The notes under the pieces are model-generated. The model was not told the DNA's origin. It worked only from the letters and a program-made list of their open reading frames with translations, and ran no database searches. The translations under genes and the position numbers were made by a program. From contig BSQZ01000001.1 in NCBI GenBank assembly GCA_033239005.1, positions 19,715,000 through 19,778,999 on the forward strand: a DNA stretch of 64,000 nucleotides. Reading direction: 5' to 3'. Position 1 is the first letter of the stretch. Each line of letters opens with the position of its first letter. Shown one piece after another: positions 20,986-32,508 of this stretch. This DNA comes from Lamellibrachia satsuma. Taxonomy: Eukaryota; Annelida; Polychaeta; Sabellida; Siboglinidae.

Positions 20986-21365
20986 CATCTCCAGTGCCGC
21001 ATACCGCTCTGTGTCTAAATTCATGCTCATGTAGGCGTTACCCGTAAATCCCAACACCTGTACTGTCTTTTCATTAAAAAACGTTGCCCAACATTCACTT
21101 CCAATCCCATCCTATAGGAGGATATGCAGAGCGAACTTGTACACTGGACCACGTTGCCATCGATGAATCGGACACACATACCCATTTTTTTCCGGAATCA
21201 CACGTTTGTTACAATGCTGACACGATTGATATACGATATATTTCTCTTGCACGGCACATTGTACTATAGTTAACAGACGTGTAAATCTATAATTTTAATT
21301 TTACTTACTTCATTCTCTAGATGCGTAACAGTCATCCCCTTGTCGGCAAACTGCTGCGAGGCCAT
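20973..21365 (-). pseudogene. RPA70-C-like ssDNA-binding protein, copy A (broken)
   Basis: Starts at 21365 (MASQQFADKG...). It keeps the zinc ribbon C-x2-C-x13-C-x2-H (CQHC to CPIH) and the following strand pattern Y-K-F-x-L, GSECWATFF, and LGFTGNAY, equivalent to copy B. A one-base frameshift near 21285 and a TAG near 21115 inactivate it. At about 20980 the frame runs straight into polymerase B sequence through an internal deletion, so the product end is missing. Confidence 0.75.
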
Positions 21366-21450
21366 TCCTTCTGCTGTTGCTGCTGACGAACGATTAGACT
21401 TGTACTGGACGATCGGAGCGGTTGTGTGAATCGTTAACTGTGCGCTCGGT

Positions 21451-21457
21451 TTATATA
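21451..21457 (-). promoter_or_regulatory. TATA box of the RPA-like gene, copy A
   Basis: tatataa on the minus strand, about 86 bp upstream of the start at 21365. A TATATAA at 45043-45049 is about 80 bp upstream of the copy-B homologue. Confidence 0.55.
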
Positions 21458-21518
21458 GGCATCCTACTGCCTGTAGCGCGCAATCTTATCTCCACCGTTG
21501 GCCGCGCGCGTGATGTCG

Positions 21519-22073
21519 CTATTGTGCGCCGGGTGTCTGGCAGTGCGTTGTACTTTGTCCATCGGTCTTGTGATCGACTCGAGTTACGTCTGGCCATTGC
21601 TTCACTGTGGGTGGATTCTTATGCATTCGAATGAACTCGCGTACTCGCATAAGTATCTGTCCTAGCATGTTTTGACCTGCTTGACCACTGTTGGTCAGTG
21701 CACTCCAGTATCCTTCCCGACTCTTTACCCATTCTTTCAATTCACCTTCCCGTGTGTCTAACAGTCGTTTACGCAGGGTTGGATCGCGAAATTTAACAGC
21801 GACTAATGCATACATTACAGAATATATCTGTTTGTTCCATTCTGCGCGTAAATGCACCTTCTCTCGAATGCTCTTGCTGAGGTATTTCGCCTGTAGACCA
21901 GTGCGTGTGGGTAGCATTTTTTCTGCTGTATGGAAATCACCATGTTGACTACATTTACGCCACTGGTATGCGCTTTCAACAGTGTTAAATTCTCTATTCC
22001 ACACATGTATAATGCACACGTAGATATTGGACAAATAACTGTTACCGCCTCTGAAGTGTATAAGACAATTCAT
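21519..22073 (-). CDS. NADAR (YbiA/DUF1768-like) domain protein, copy A
   Basis: 184-residue intact ORF. Residues ~5-160 form the NADAR fold: FRGGNSYLSN, F-N-T-V-E-S-A-Y-Q-W-R-K with the glutamate that is catalytic in YbiA-type N-glycosidases, AKYLSK, W-N-K-Q-x3-VM-x-ALVAVKF, and GQ-x2-LGQILM-x-VREFIR at the end. NADAR proteins act on N-glycosidic bonds of ADP-ribose-like or riboflavin-intermediate substrates; some remove ADP-ribose from guanine in DNA. It sits directly upstream (minus sense) of the RPA-like gene, as in copy B. It is the only long gene of copy A without a break. Confidence 0.85.
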   Translation of the reverse strand: MNCLIHFRGGNSYLSNIYVCIIHVWNREFNTVESAYQWRKCSQHGDFHTAEKMLPTRTGLQAKYLSKSIREKVHLRAEWNKQIYSVMYALVAVKFRDPTLRKRLLDTREGELKEWVKSREGYWSALTNSGQAGQNMLGQILMRVREFIRMHKNPPTVKQWPDVTRVDHKTDGQSTTHCQTPGAQ

Positions 22074-22251
22074 ACTGCCTTTATGACGTTAAAATGTACA
22101 TTTACTGTATTAAATACACGCCGTTCTAGAGCTGTCTGAGTACTCATAACCCCCACTTTTCCTTCCGTTATGGATGCCCGGCGTCGGTTAGCTGACAGTT
22201 GCCTGCCGCTTATCAGTTTTCTGATTTCTGTGGTATTATTCCGAGGGTTAC

Positions 22252-22288
22252 GTCAGCTGTCAGGCTTATTTCTAGCACGGTATATAAG
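22252..22288 (+). promoter_or_regulatory. Promoter of the two-exon gene, copy A
   Basis: gtcagctgtc at 22252-22261 and a tatataag TATA box at 22281-22288, 29 bp start to start. The copy-B gene has the same two elements at exactly the same spacing (46142 and 46171). Confidence 0.65.
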
Positions 22289-22354
22289 TCGACTTACATC
22301 GTCGTGTCGTCATCACAACCGCCATTATTGCGTTCGTACTAATTCACGTCGATC

Positions 22355-23331
<977 letters not shown>

Positions 23332-23409
23332 ACTTATCCACACGCACTATTATATGTATAATGTTTAACTTCTATACTTCTAATGTTCTATATATACTTC
23401 TAATGTTTT

Positions 23410-23524
<115 letters not shown>

Positions 23525-23547
23525 CCATTGTAACTGTACTCATTTTT

Positions 23548-23788
23548 CATATATATTAAATTTTGCTTGAGCTGATATTCCCGTCTTGAGTATTGAGTTC
23601 TTGTTCCCACTGCGTGTGTGCATATTATACACATAGTAAATTTTCACCCTGCTACAATTTCTTTACTGAACGGTCAGATTTCCATCATCCAGCGGATAAA
23701 ATGTAGCCATGCATGTCGGCTAAATAATACTTATAACATCATCGCATTATATTTAAACGTTTCATATAATAAAATTTTGCTTGAGCTG

Positions 23789-23843
<55 letters not shown>

Positions 23844-24035
23844 CCGTCTTGTATTGAGTTCTCGTTCCCATTCCGTATGTGTGTGCATATTATACACATA
23901 GTCAATTTTCACGCTGCTACAATTTTTTTACTGAACGGTCAGATTTCCATAATCCAACGGATAAAATGTTGCCATGCATGTCGGCTAAATAATAAATATT
24001 ACATCATCGCATTATATTTAAAAGTGTTCATTTTA
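23548..24035. repeat. Tandem duplication, two units of about 230-260 bp
   Basis: The stretch ttttgcttgagctgatatt ... cccgtcttgagtattgagttc ... gaacggtcagatttccat ... gcatgtcggctaaataata ... catcatcgcattatattta occurs twice (about 23548-23760 and 23775-24030). The second copy is interrupted by a (TA)n tract at 23792-23840. Non-coding, within the right arm of copy A. Confidence 0.85.
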
Positions 24036-24551
24036 TGACGTCTTATGTTCACTACATATATACTGGCTATAACATGCCTCAGTCCCACATCAATAATGTA
24101 CTTGCAACATAGTTGCTGTTTTTTTCACTAATTAGCGCGGCTCCATTGCTACATTGTTCCGATTGGCATCCTTTGATCTCGCACCATGGCTCACAGCTGG
24201 ATAAACGCTTGGGTTTACAGTTAACTCCAGTCGTTAAGGCGTCCAGTTAGTATTAGCTCGCGACTCGGACTGGTCACTCCGTCAAGGTCAGGGTCAGATA
24301 TTTTGGTGGGGTGGGGTGGGGTGGGGTGGGGTGGGTGATGTATTATTATTATTAAGGTGTATATTGTGTGTTCCTATGTCCACTGTCGATGGCTACTGGT
24401 TATCTTTCGGTACTCCTACAGTCGCTAGCGGGCGCTGCGCACGGTTTTCCTACAACCGTCAGGGGCGCTCTGATTGGCTGCGCGCGCAACCGGAAATCGT
24501 TCATGCACATGGCGCCCGGATTTGCTTATTCAGAAACTTCCACTAACTACT
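24036..24551. other. Possible right terminal region of Polinton copy A
   Basis: Carries ctggtcactccgtcaaggtcaggg, a (ggggt)n run at 24306-24340, tcgctagcgggcgctg and ccggaaat. Copy-B TIR has comparable pieces in the same order (cggtcactactgaggtcaagg, tcgctaggggg, ccggaagt). It ends aactact before gatata. The left end of copy A is missing, so a TIR pair cannot be confirmed. Confidence 0.35.
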
Positions 24552-24829
24552 GATATACACAATAAAAGTTATCTTATTATTATTGTGTCAAGAAGTGCAT
24601 TGATATTATTACTAATATTTTTGGCAATCTTTACTTAACTGGCCTAAATTCTTAGCAGCATCTACCGTATAGGTACTCCCCTGGGTTAAGGCATATGGAA
24701 AAGGTTAGGGTCAGTTAGGGTCAGTAGGATGAACCTAATTTAGGCCATTTAAGTAAAAGATTACAATAATTATCTTTCAGTACACGAGGAATTCAGTATG
24801 CGAATCTCATCACGTTTTAATAATAATAA

Positions 24830-25430
24830 TAATAATGCACTTTATTGTTACACTCATATCCAGAGTACAACTCTGTTGAAGGGTGTTTACAATGACTAAA
24901 TGGATTAAAATGTGCGTAATAAAATTAAACGTATATGTATAAGGCTTAAGCTTCATTAAAATAAAACTGTACTAAGCAAGATAAGCTAAAACTATCAATG
25001 TACGTACAAAAGCATACGCATGAATAAATAATTAATTAATAATTAAAATAATAAATAATAAAAATAATTAATAAATGAATACATAATTAAAATAATAAAC
25101 TAGTATAATAGTAGAAAATTAAGAATAACGTTAATAATAAATACTATGATATCAGTGGTATATAGAACTAAACATTAAAACCAAGTTTGAAATAGTGAGT
25201 TTTAAGACTCGATTTAAATGTGTCCATGCAGCCGGTCAGACGCAGGTCTTCCGGTAGCGCATTCCATAGAGATGGCCCAGCGCGATAGAATGAACGGCGG
25301 CCGTAATGCTCGAGGTTGTGGCGAGGAACGGCGAGTAGGGCGCGATTGGCAGATCGTAGGGCGCGGCGCGGAACGTACGGCTTGATGAGCGAGGTGAGGT
25401 ACGCCGGCGTCCGGTCATGAAGGGCGCGTT
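24830..25430 (-). mobile_element. LINE 3' end fragment (CR1/L2-like)
   Basis: On the minus strand the 5' part encodes the usual LINE C-terminal run (RRSFYRAGPSLWNALPEDLR, then MDTFKSSLKTHYF), followed by an AT-rich 3' UTR ending in (att)n near 24820-24840. It abuts the hAT-like coding sequence at 25430. Confidence 0.75.
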
Positions 25431-26745
25431 TTCGTCAGATAACTGCAGTATGATGAAAGGGCGGCACAACTCGGTGTTGTCTCGCATCAAGAATGTACAG
25501 CCAAACGTCCTCGCCATCGGCTGCATCTGCCATCTAGCGAATATGTGCTGTGTTCATGCCATCAAGCAGCTACCCTTACATGTGGAAGGACTCCTCATCG
25601 ACGTCCTCTTCCACTTCAAACACAGTGCGAAACGTAAGGAAGAGTATCGTGAGTTCCTCGAATTCTGTGAAGTCGCACCGTTGAAAATTCTTAAGCACGC
25701 CAGTACGCGGTGGCTTAGCTTACAGAGATGCATGAACCGCTTTCTGCAGCAATGGCTGGCTTTGCTCAGCTACTTCGAGAGCCACGAGGATCGTGAACGA
25801 CCAGGACGTGTGAAGCGGTGTGCAGACCATCTGGCTAGTGTTGAGATGAAGGCGTACTTCATGTTCCTGTCGTTCATCCTCGAGCCGCTGAATACGTTCA
25901 ACACCATCTTCCAGACATATGCTACACAGATCGCCGTCCTCATCCCCGAGATGGGTCGCCTTCTACGACTCTTCATGGCCAAGTTCGTGACCACGCGAGT
26001 GATCAAGTCTGCTGCAGACCTGACAAAGGTGTCGTTTGCAGACCAGTCTCAGCAGCTTGACGACGATATCCTCGTAGTTGGCATGGATACGCGTACCATG
26101 CTTGCGGATAGTGCTGACAACTTGGGAGACAGCACAGTGACACGCATATTCAACAGTGTGCGCCAGTTTTACGTCGCGATTGTTGCGAAGATGGTGAGGA
26201 TTTTCCCCTTCCACGACACATTGCTGAAGGATCTCGCTGTGCTGACTCCTGACCCCAAGATACCTGACGACTGGAGTCCTGCGATGGCCACGAATTTGGC
26301 AACTCGGTTTGACATCGTGGCAGCTGAATAGCTTGATCATCTCGTGGCGGAGTTGCAGGACTACCTGCTGAATCCGGACGACGATCTGCAATCTTTCTCC
26401 AGCGACAGTCGTGTCGACACCTTCTGGGCTGAGATGGGACAGAAGAGGACGTTTGTGGGTGCAGTGCGATTTCCACTCCTCGCACGTTTGATGACAACTC
26501 TTTCTGCGATCGCCCACAGCAACGCCGGCAGCGAGCGTGTGTTCCCGACTGACTCTCGGTCACAGCTCGGCAACGACATCCTGCGTGCGCTACTGTAATG
26601 CAAAATCAACACAGACGATCATTGCTATTCCTTTGTGCAAGAGAAGGATATTCTCAAGTCGGCCAAGGTTGCGACATGGGATTATGTGAAGGATCACCAG
26701 TCAATGTGTAGGCTTGTGTCTGTTGCGCATGCTCTGTGAGATGGA
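25417..26745 (+). pseudogene. hAT-like transposase remnant
   Basis: 304-codon segment starting SDNCSMMKGRHNSVLSRI and containing IGCICHLANMCC and ASTRWLSLQRCMNRFLQQW, typical of hAT-family transposases and their domesticated relatives. A TAG at about 26329 separates it from the C-terminal dimerisation domain (FPLLARLMTTLSAIAHSNAG, then SERVF). A TAA at 26596 interrupts this domain, which remains recognisable to about 26740. The 5' part and catalytic N-terminus are replaced by the LINE fragment. Dead. Confidence 0.85.
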
Positions 26746-26905
26746 CCTGACTGTTATTCTTTTCTGGTAGTTTTGTGATATATGTGTGTGGGTTTTCATA
26801 AATTATAGGCGTGTGCCTGTCATGCATGGTAAAGTCACCCTGCATGTAAGATGGACATGGGCGTTATTCTTTTGTGTCAGATGTTTAGAGCTCATGCGTT
26901 ATTTG

Positions 26906-27083
<178 letters not shown>

Positions 27084-27378
27084 TGTTGAAATATGCATTT
27101 TTGTACCTGAGTTTATTGACAGTGCAACAGCACTACTGATAAGTGCATCAGTGCCTGCTGTTATTGTTTACCTGGTTGAGCTCAGTCATGCGAACTGCTT
27201 AGTGACGTAATGCTTAGTGAAGTGATGTAGTCTTTGTCTGTTCTTACGTTGCACTTGCCATGCTGCCTTTCGTGTAGAGCAGTCGTCTGTTCTAATACAT
27301 TTGTCTCTATTGACATCTCGGTCTACTGTGATGTTTTAATTCTGCGTGAATGTGGTGTAAACGTCGATACTTTCAACA
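27084..27378 (+). repeat. Copia 5' LTR (295 bp)
   Basis: TGTTGAAATATGC ... CGATACTTTCAACA, nearly identical to the 3' LTR apart from a microsatellite insertion in the latter. Inverted TGTTGAAA/TTTCAACA ends. Confidence 0.95.
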
Positions 27379-27394
27379 GGTTATGGGCCCAGAA
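27379..27394 (+). promoter_or_regulatory. Copia primer-binding site
   Basis: ggttatgggcccagaa immediately after the 5' LTR. It is complementary to the anticodon arm of initiator tRNA-Met (CTGGGCCCATAACC), the half-tRNA priming used by Copia-type elements. Confidence 0.8.
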
Positions 27395-27633
27395 AGTTAC
27401 CACTGCGCAAAGTAAACGAACTTTGTAACAATCTCCAACAGACTGTGACGGCAAGCGACTAATAGTGGCCAGTGGTTATATGCTACAGTGTACAAGTTGG
27501 CCTAGCTACGTCTGGCTAGTGAAGTGCCCGGAATTCGGTGGTTGTAATCGTACCGTAGTGAACGTCGCGCTGCTCTGGAAACGTCGGACTATAGACACAA
27601 GCACAAGTGTCAACCGTTGCATATCTGTGAGCA

Positions 27634-28420
27634 ATGGCGGACGGGGCTATCAACAAGATGGAGAAATTAACTGATGACAACTGGTCGTACTGGCGTAAAG
27701 TGATATATGCCATCCTTAAGAAAGAAAAAGAGTGGGACATTGTAATTAATAGCGCCAACAGGTGCAGACGCATCAGACAGTGCTACAGAGGAATTCGTGG
27801 CCAAACAGGAGAAAGCTTGCGGCTGGTTGGTTCCAACGATATCTTCAAAGCTCAGCTACTTGTTACCCAACGAGCCAGATGATCCGGCGGTGATCTGGAA
27901 GACTTTGGTTGAACATTTCGAGTCGAAGTCTGCTTTTAACGTTTTTCATCTGCAGAATCAGCTGGCGCAATTAAAGCTGACCGACAAAGAGGATCCGGTT
28001 CCATGGGTTCGTCAGCGCGTCAAGCTGTACGAGCAACCGGCACAGCTTGGCAAGAAAGTGGAAGACGACGACCAATGCATGGCAACGCTTATCTTGCTTC
28101 CAAAGCTTTACATGGCCCTAGTGACGTCTCTAACGACACAACTGGCACAAGGCGCCCTGAATATGAAACAGCTGAGTGATATTTTGAAAAAATTACGGCA
28201 AGACGTCGAAGGTAGATGCAGTGCATGAAGAAAGGGCTTACGCGGCCAGTGCAGGGGGTCGTGGCCGCAGCAAGTTTCGCGGTCGTAGTCGCCGTGGACA
28301 AAGTGGTCGAGGAAAATTTGGTGGCAATAGGCGCGAAGGTGCTCAAAGTGGTTCGTCTGGTTGAAAGTACTTCCGCTGTGGAGGTATAGGGCACGTGATG
28401 ATGGACTGTCCGATTCCAGA
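27634..28420 (+). pseudogene. Copia gag
   Basis: Starts with MADGAINKMEKLTDDNWSYW, the usual Copia gag opening with an N-x-x-W motif. A frameshift near 27765 moves the reading to the frame of 27797-28228, with further breaks near 28230 and 28362. The nucleic-acid-binding zinc knuckle near 28369-28410 reads Y-F-R-C-GG-x2-GH-x4-C, in which the first cysteine is replaced by tyrosine. Confidence 0.85.
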
Positions 28421-29898
28421 TGAGAACCAAACGAAATGGTCCCATCATGCCGCTCACTCCACGTTTCTGGCATCGCCAATTCTGTGTGAGTCTTCTTACG
28501 ATAAACGTGTAATCATGCACTCTGGTGCCACGAGTCACATGACTTACAACAAAGACTGGCTAACGAAATTTAAAGTTGTGAATCCCCTGAAATTGTTGTT
28601 CTTGGAGATGGACGCAGAGTGTTTGCACACGGAATTGGAACACTTGCGGTGAAATTGCAGTTTGACTATGAAATGATCCGCACCGCAGACATGCGTAGCT
28701 GCCTGTTCGTTCCTGATTTGTCGTGCTCGTTGTTCTCGGTCAAATCTGTCACTGCTGACGGAACGAAGTCAAAATCATCGACTGTGAGAACAGACTACTT
28801 GGTATGGACTCGCTCAAAGACGGCGTCTATACGCTCAACTGCACTGTACATGCACCATGTGACAGTCAGCCTGTCGAGTTCACAGAAGGATACTCGTCCA
28901 CAGCTTCCAGCACCCAGAATTGTTTGGTTGCGGGTATCTCAGCTGACACGTGGCATTGTCGATTTGGCCACTTGGGCAAGCAGAACATGACGAAGCTGAT
29001 GAACTCTGACCTTGTCAAGGACATGGCTGTTTCAACTCAGACGCTGACCTTTTGTGAACCGTGTGCTCAAGGCAAGGCACACCACCAATCGTATCCGAAG
29101 ATATCTGACACTCGTTCGGCTGACATCTTGGATTTAATACACGCAGACGTTTGTGGCCCAATCAACCCGGTTTCGTTAGGCGGCAAATGTTATTTTGTAA
29201 CTTTTACGGATGATTGTTCAAGATTTGTCTGGGTGCGCTTCATCCATCGCAAGAGTGAAGTGTTCCAGAAGTTTCGCGATCTCATCAAGGAACTTGAGAA
29301 AGGCACAGGGCGCAAGCTTAAGGCGCTCAGATCGGATCGCGGTGGTGAATTCCTCTCCAACGAGTTCCAGCAGCACTTGAAGCGTCGCGGAATTCATCAT
29401 CAGCTCACTACCGCCGACTCTCCGCAGCAAAATGGTGTCGCTGAACGCATGAACAGGACTCTAATCGAGAAGGCCCATGCGATGATTGCTGCGGCCAATG
29501 TTTCAAAGACGTTCTGGGCTGAAGCCATTGCGAATGCAGCTTACGTCCGGAACCGCAGTCCAACGTCCTCTCTGCGAAACATGACACCGTTCGAGGCCTG
29601 GTGGGGACACAAGCCCTCAGTGAAGCATTTGCGCACGTTTGGATGTCCTGCCTATGCATATATTTCCAAGGCAAAACGGCACAAGCTGGACAGCAAGATC
29701 GAAAAGTGCATGTTTCTCGGCTACAGCACGTGCTCGAAAGCATATCGTATCTACAACATCGCTCAGAAGAAGATGTTAGTTCGACGTAATGTCATCTTCA
29801 ACGAGTCTGCTCTTGGTCGAGAAGGAGAATTTCAGTTACAACGACCAACAGAGACTGTAGAGCTGGAGCTGGGCGATGGCGCAGCCGTTGATGAAGCA
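28421..29898 (+). pseudogene. Copia protease and integrase (5' part of pol)
   Basis: The protease active site reads HSGATSHM, where the catalytic aspartate of the usual DSGATSHM is a histidine. After breaks near 28600 and 28800, an intact stretch (28804 on) carries the GAG-pre-integrase zinc motif (WHCRFGHLG, C-x2-C in FCEPCAQGK) and the integrase core: D in HADVCGP, D in RSDRGGEF and E in NGVAERMN. The last codons before the Polinton read DEAVV, including the target site. Confidence 0.9.
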
Positions 29899-29904
29899 GT
29901 CGTT
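29899..29904. repeat. Polinton copy B target-site duplication, left
   Basis: GTCGTT, identical to 47951-47956 on the other side. Six bases is the standard Polinton/Maverick duplication. Confidence 0.93.
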
Positions 29905-30057
29905 AGTAGTATACGTGAGGGAATGACACATCAAAAGAGCCGCCCAGTAAAGAGCAACCCATTCACTTCCGGTATAGAGGCTTCTGGGTAGCCCCAGCGC
30001 CCCCTAGCGGTAACATACATCCACCACGAGCTGGTGGTAACCCTAACGGTTATAACC

Positions 30058-30149
<92 letters not shown>

Positions 30150-30183
30150 TGACCTATGACCTGTACTGACCAGGTAGTGACCG
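29905..30183. repeat. Polinton copy B left TIR
   Basis: Matches the complement of about 47711-47950 through gggaatgacacatcaaaaga, cttccggtatagaggcttct and ccaccacgagct, then more loosely (gtgaccNNtgacct, gtagtgaccg). It is lengthened by a (TG)n tract at 30060-30147 that is absent from the right TIR. Confidence 0.9.
30060..30147. repeat. (TG)n microsatellite in the left TIR
   Basis: About 44 TG units. The right TIR has only gtgtg at the matching point, so the expansion arose after insertion or between the two ends. Confidence 0.95.
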
Positions 30184-30702
30184 TGACGATTCATACGTAG
30201 CAGAATAGGGTAATTAGTAATCATCTAATTAATAATAGGGTCGTTAATTATATCAACTATCAAAGGGGACTAATGGAGACGAGAAATCAACGCAACACGA
30301 TATGGTACGAGTGCACACGTATTTTATTGAGTATAATACAAGCAGCATGGCGATACATCAAGGGTAGCGTGTAATATCACTACAACTACGGTGAATATAT
30401 GAATCGACTTGCGTATGTTGACCATCGCGCCAGAGGTCGTGAGCTTAGGGGTGTTTCCACCTCGCCAGAGGCTCGAGGATGACGACGACGAGGCGACTTG
30501 CGAATGTTTACCATCACGCCAGAGGTCGCGAGCTTACGGGTGGTGCACCACCTCGCCAGAGGCTCGAACGATGATGTGGTGTACTGCTTCTGCTGGTATG
30601 AGCGATAATACAGTCTACCACAATATCGCAGCTGTTTTAAGCCAATCAAATACGCGGCAATCATTAACTACTGAATAGGTGCCGAATAGGTTGTTTGTAT
30701 CA
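30184..30702. other. Left non-coding arm with tandem repeat and poly(A) signal
   Basis: A ~95-bp unit with gcgccagaggtcgtgagctta and acctcgccagaggctcga occurs twice (about 30405-30480 and 30500-30575). TTTATT at 30323-30328 is an AATAAA signal for the minus-strand late genes. No ORF is supported. Confidence 0.6.
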
Positions 30703-31191
30703 TCAGTCTATGTAAGATACACGATAGTAGGGTATACCCTTTTTCAATAGTCTCATCCAATCGGACACTTCACAATCGTTATTGACCAGATTAGTGTGGA
30801 ACATGTTTACGAAAGTCTTCATAGAAGAACCTTTACAACGAAACATTACATGAGCAACACAATATTGTCCGCAAACGTTAGACAGAGGACTCCGAAGCCT
30901 CTGGGTATTATGAGTCCATTCGGAACAGTGTTTGTTCAGGAAGGTGCGGAACGCTGCGTAACGAGGCGGCAGTCCGTACGAGCAGAAGTATTCACCGCGT
31001 CCGTCGGCTTCCAGGTACAGCGCTATCCAATGTTCGCCTGGTTCGTCGCCGTTGTCGGTGTTGCACACGAAGGCTGCGGGCAGAGTGCCGTCTATCGTAG
31101 TGGGTAGTCCGTCTGTGGGTACGACGCCGCGAAATATAGTTCTGGTGCATGGGTCCACTGCCAGTAGTCTAGCAATCTGCAGGGTGTCCAT
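30703..31191 (-). CDS. Adenain-like cysteine protease (Polinton PRO)
   Basis: 162-residue maturation protease that in adenoviruses and Polintons cleaves capsid precursors. The catalytic His lies in GEHWIALYL and the nucleophile Cys in NVCGQYCVAH, with Gln nearby as oxyanion residue. The third residue is normally acidic (F-D/E-x-Y/F-G); here the matching stretch is YFCSYGLPP, so the acid is replaced by Cys, which should impair activity. The start ATG at 31191 is 2 nt from the hexon stop, consistent with cotranscription. Length is close to other Polinton proteases. Confidence 0.88.
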   Translation of the reverse strand: MDTLQIARLLAVDPCTRTIFRGVVPTDGLPTTIDGTLPAAFVCNTDNGDEPGEHWIALYLEADGRGEYFCSYGLPPRYAAFRTFLNKHCSEWTHNTQRLRSPLSNVCGQYCVAHVMFRCKGSSMKTFVNMFHTNLVNNDCEVSDWMRLLKKGIPYYRVSYID

Positions 31192-31192
31192 T

Positions 31193-32508
31193 TTAGTAGT
31201 CGTAGATGATGTTGCGATTCTTGTCGATTTCCAGCACGGACTCGAGCTCGGCGTAGGCGACGACGTTCACGGTGTTCAGCAGCGCATTGCGGAAATGCAT
31301 TTCTATGCGCAGGTTGCCCTTTTGTACTAGATGGAAGCAGGGACCATCGCACTGATCGGGGGTCAGGTCGAAACCGAAGAAGGTGTAGCCGTGTCGGTAG
31401 TCGCTGCGAGTCAGTCCGTTCCCTTCGTCCTGCCACAACTTACCGGTCGACGAGAACAGACTCATGTAGCTCCTGACAAAGAGGTTGTCTTCGAAATTCG
31501 GCTGGAAAGGTTTGGAGGGTATCTGTCGTCCGTCCACGTACACCGCGAGGAAGCTGATGGCGTTGTTCTTGGCGTGAAACGGATTCTTGTCGTACGCTCC
31601 GTTGTAGGCATCGTTATCGATGCAGCACAGCACCAGACGTTTCGGCAGGGTACCGAGGAACAGGTTCTCGTACGTGTGCGAGCGAGTGCCGGCAGGAATG
31701 GAGTACACCTTGCACTCGACGGATCGCATCGGATATTTGACCGTACTCTTCTCCAAAGCCTTGACGTGTGCTATCTGCACGCTGGGATTCACGGTGACTT
31801 TCTTTGCAAACAAGCAGGCATTGACTATTTGTATCTTGTAATCGGGGTTGACTCCACCAGCCATGAGTGCAAAAGCAGGTTTACTACGCACCAGTCGTAT
31901 CTTGACGTCGACGCCGTTGATGAGGAATTTATCCTGCAGAAAGAGGTCCACGTGGAGACGGCCCATCATATCGACAACACGGCTCCTCAGGATGTTCTCT
32001 CGTCGAGCCACGAACCCTTCGTTAGCTGCGGGTCCGTCGGCTATCTCGACAGCGTCCATGCGAGTGGCCGTGTCCTTGTGCCACAGCTGACTCGTCAGTT
32101 GCGTGTCCTTGGCATCGGGACCGTAGCTGAGCAACGTCTCTATGAAGGCGCGATACGCATACGTGTTGGTCGAAGGGGTCACGAGCGTATTGTTCAGGGA
32201 GACGTCGGCTTGACTGATCAGTGCATGCAGCCAGTTATTCACCGGTCCCACGGGATCGACCAAGTCGATATCGTCCCCGTTGGCTCGTGTCACCTTCGCC
32301 TGCACGTGCAGTATCGTGTTGGCGAGATCCAGGTAATCGTCTCCCAATCCGGGTATGAGGAATTCTATGGGTCCACCCGAGTCCAGAGAGGACAAGGGCT
32401 GATGTTCCACTACGTGACTGTCGATGATGCTGGTCTGAGTGGGGGTACGGTAAAGCGATCCAGCTCGCTCTTGACCCCTTCACACGACTGTTTATGTACG
32501 AATGCCAT
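31193..32508 (-). pseudogene. Hexon-like major capsid protein (one homopolymer frameshift)
   Basis: Major capsid protein of the Polinton/adintovirus type (predicted double jelly roll). The continuous frame from 32410 to 31193 gives 405 residues including PLSSLDSGGPIEFLIPG near the start, DPVGPVNNWL, and GYTFFGFDLTPDQCDGPC near the end. The true start is probably 32508 (MAFVHKQSCEGVKSELD...), overlapping the core gene. The two parts are out of frame because a run of five G (plus strand, about 32442-32446) is six G in copy A. This could be a real one-base deletion or an assembly error. Protease follows 2 nt after the stop. Confidence 0.9.
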
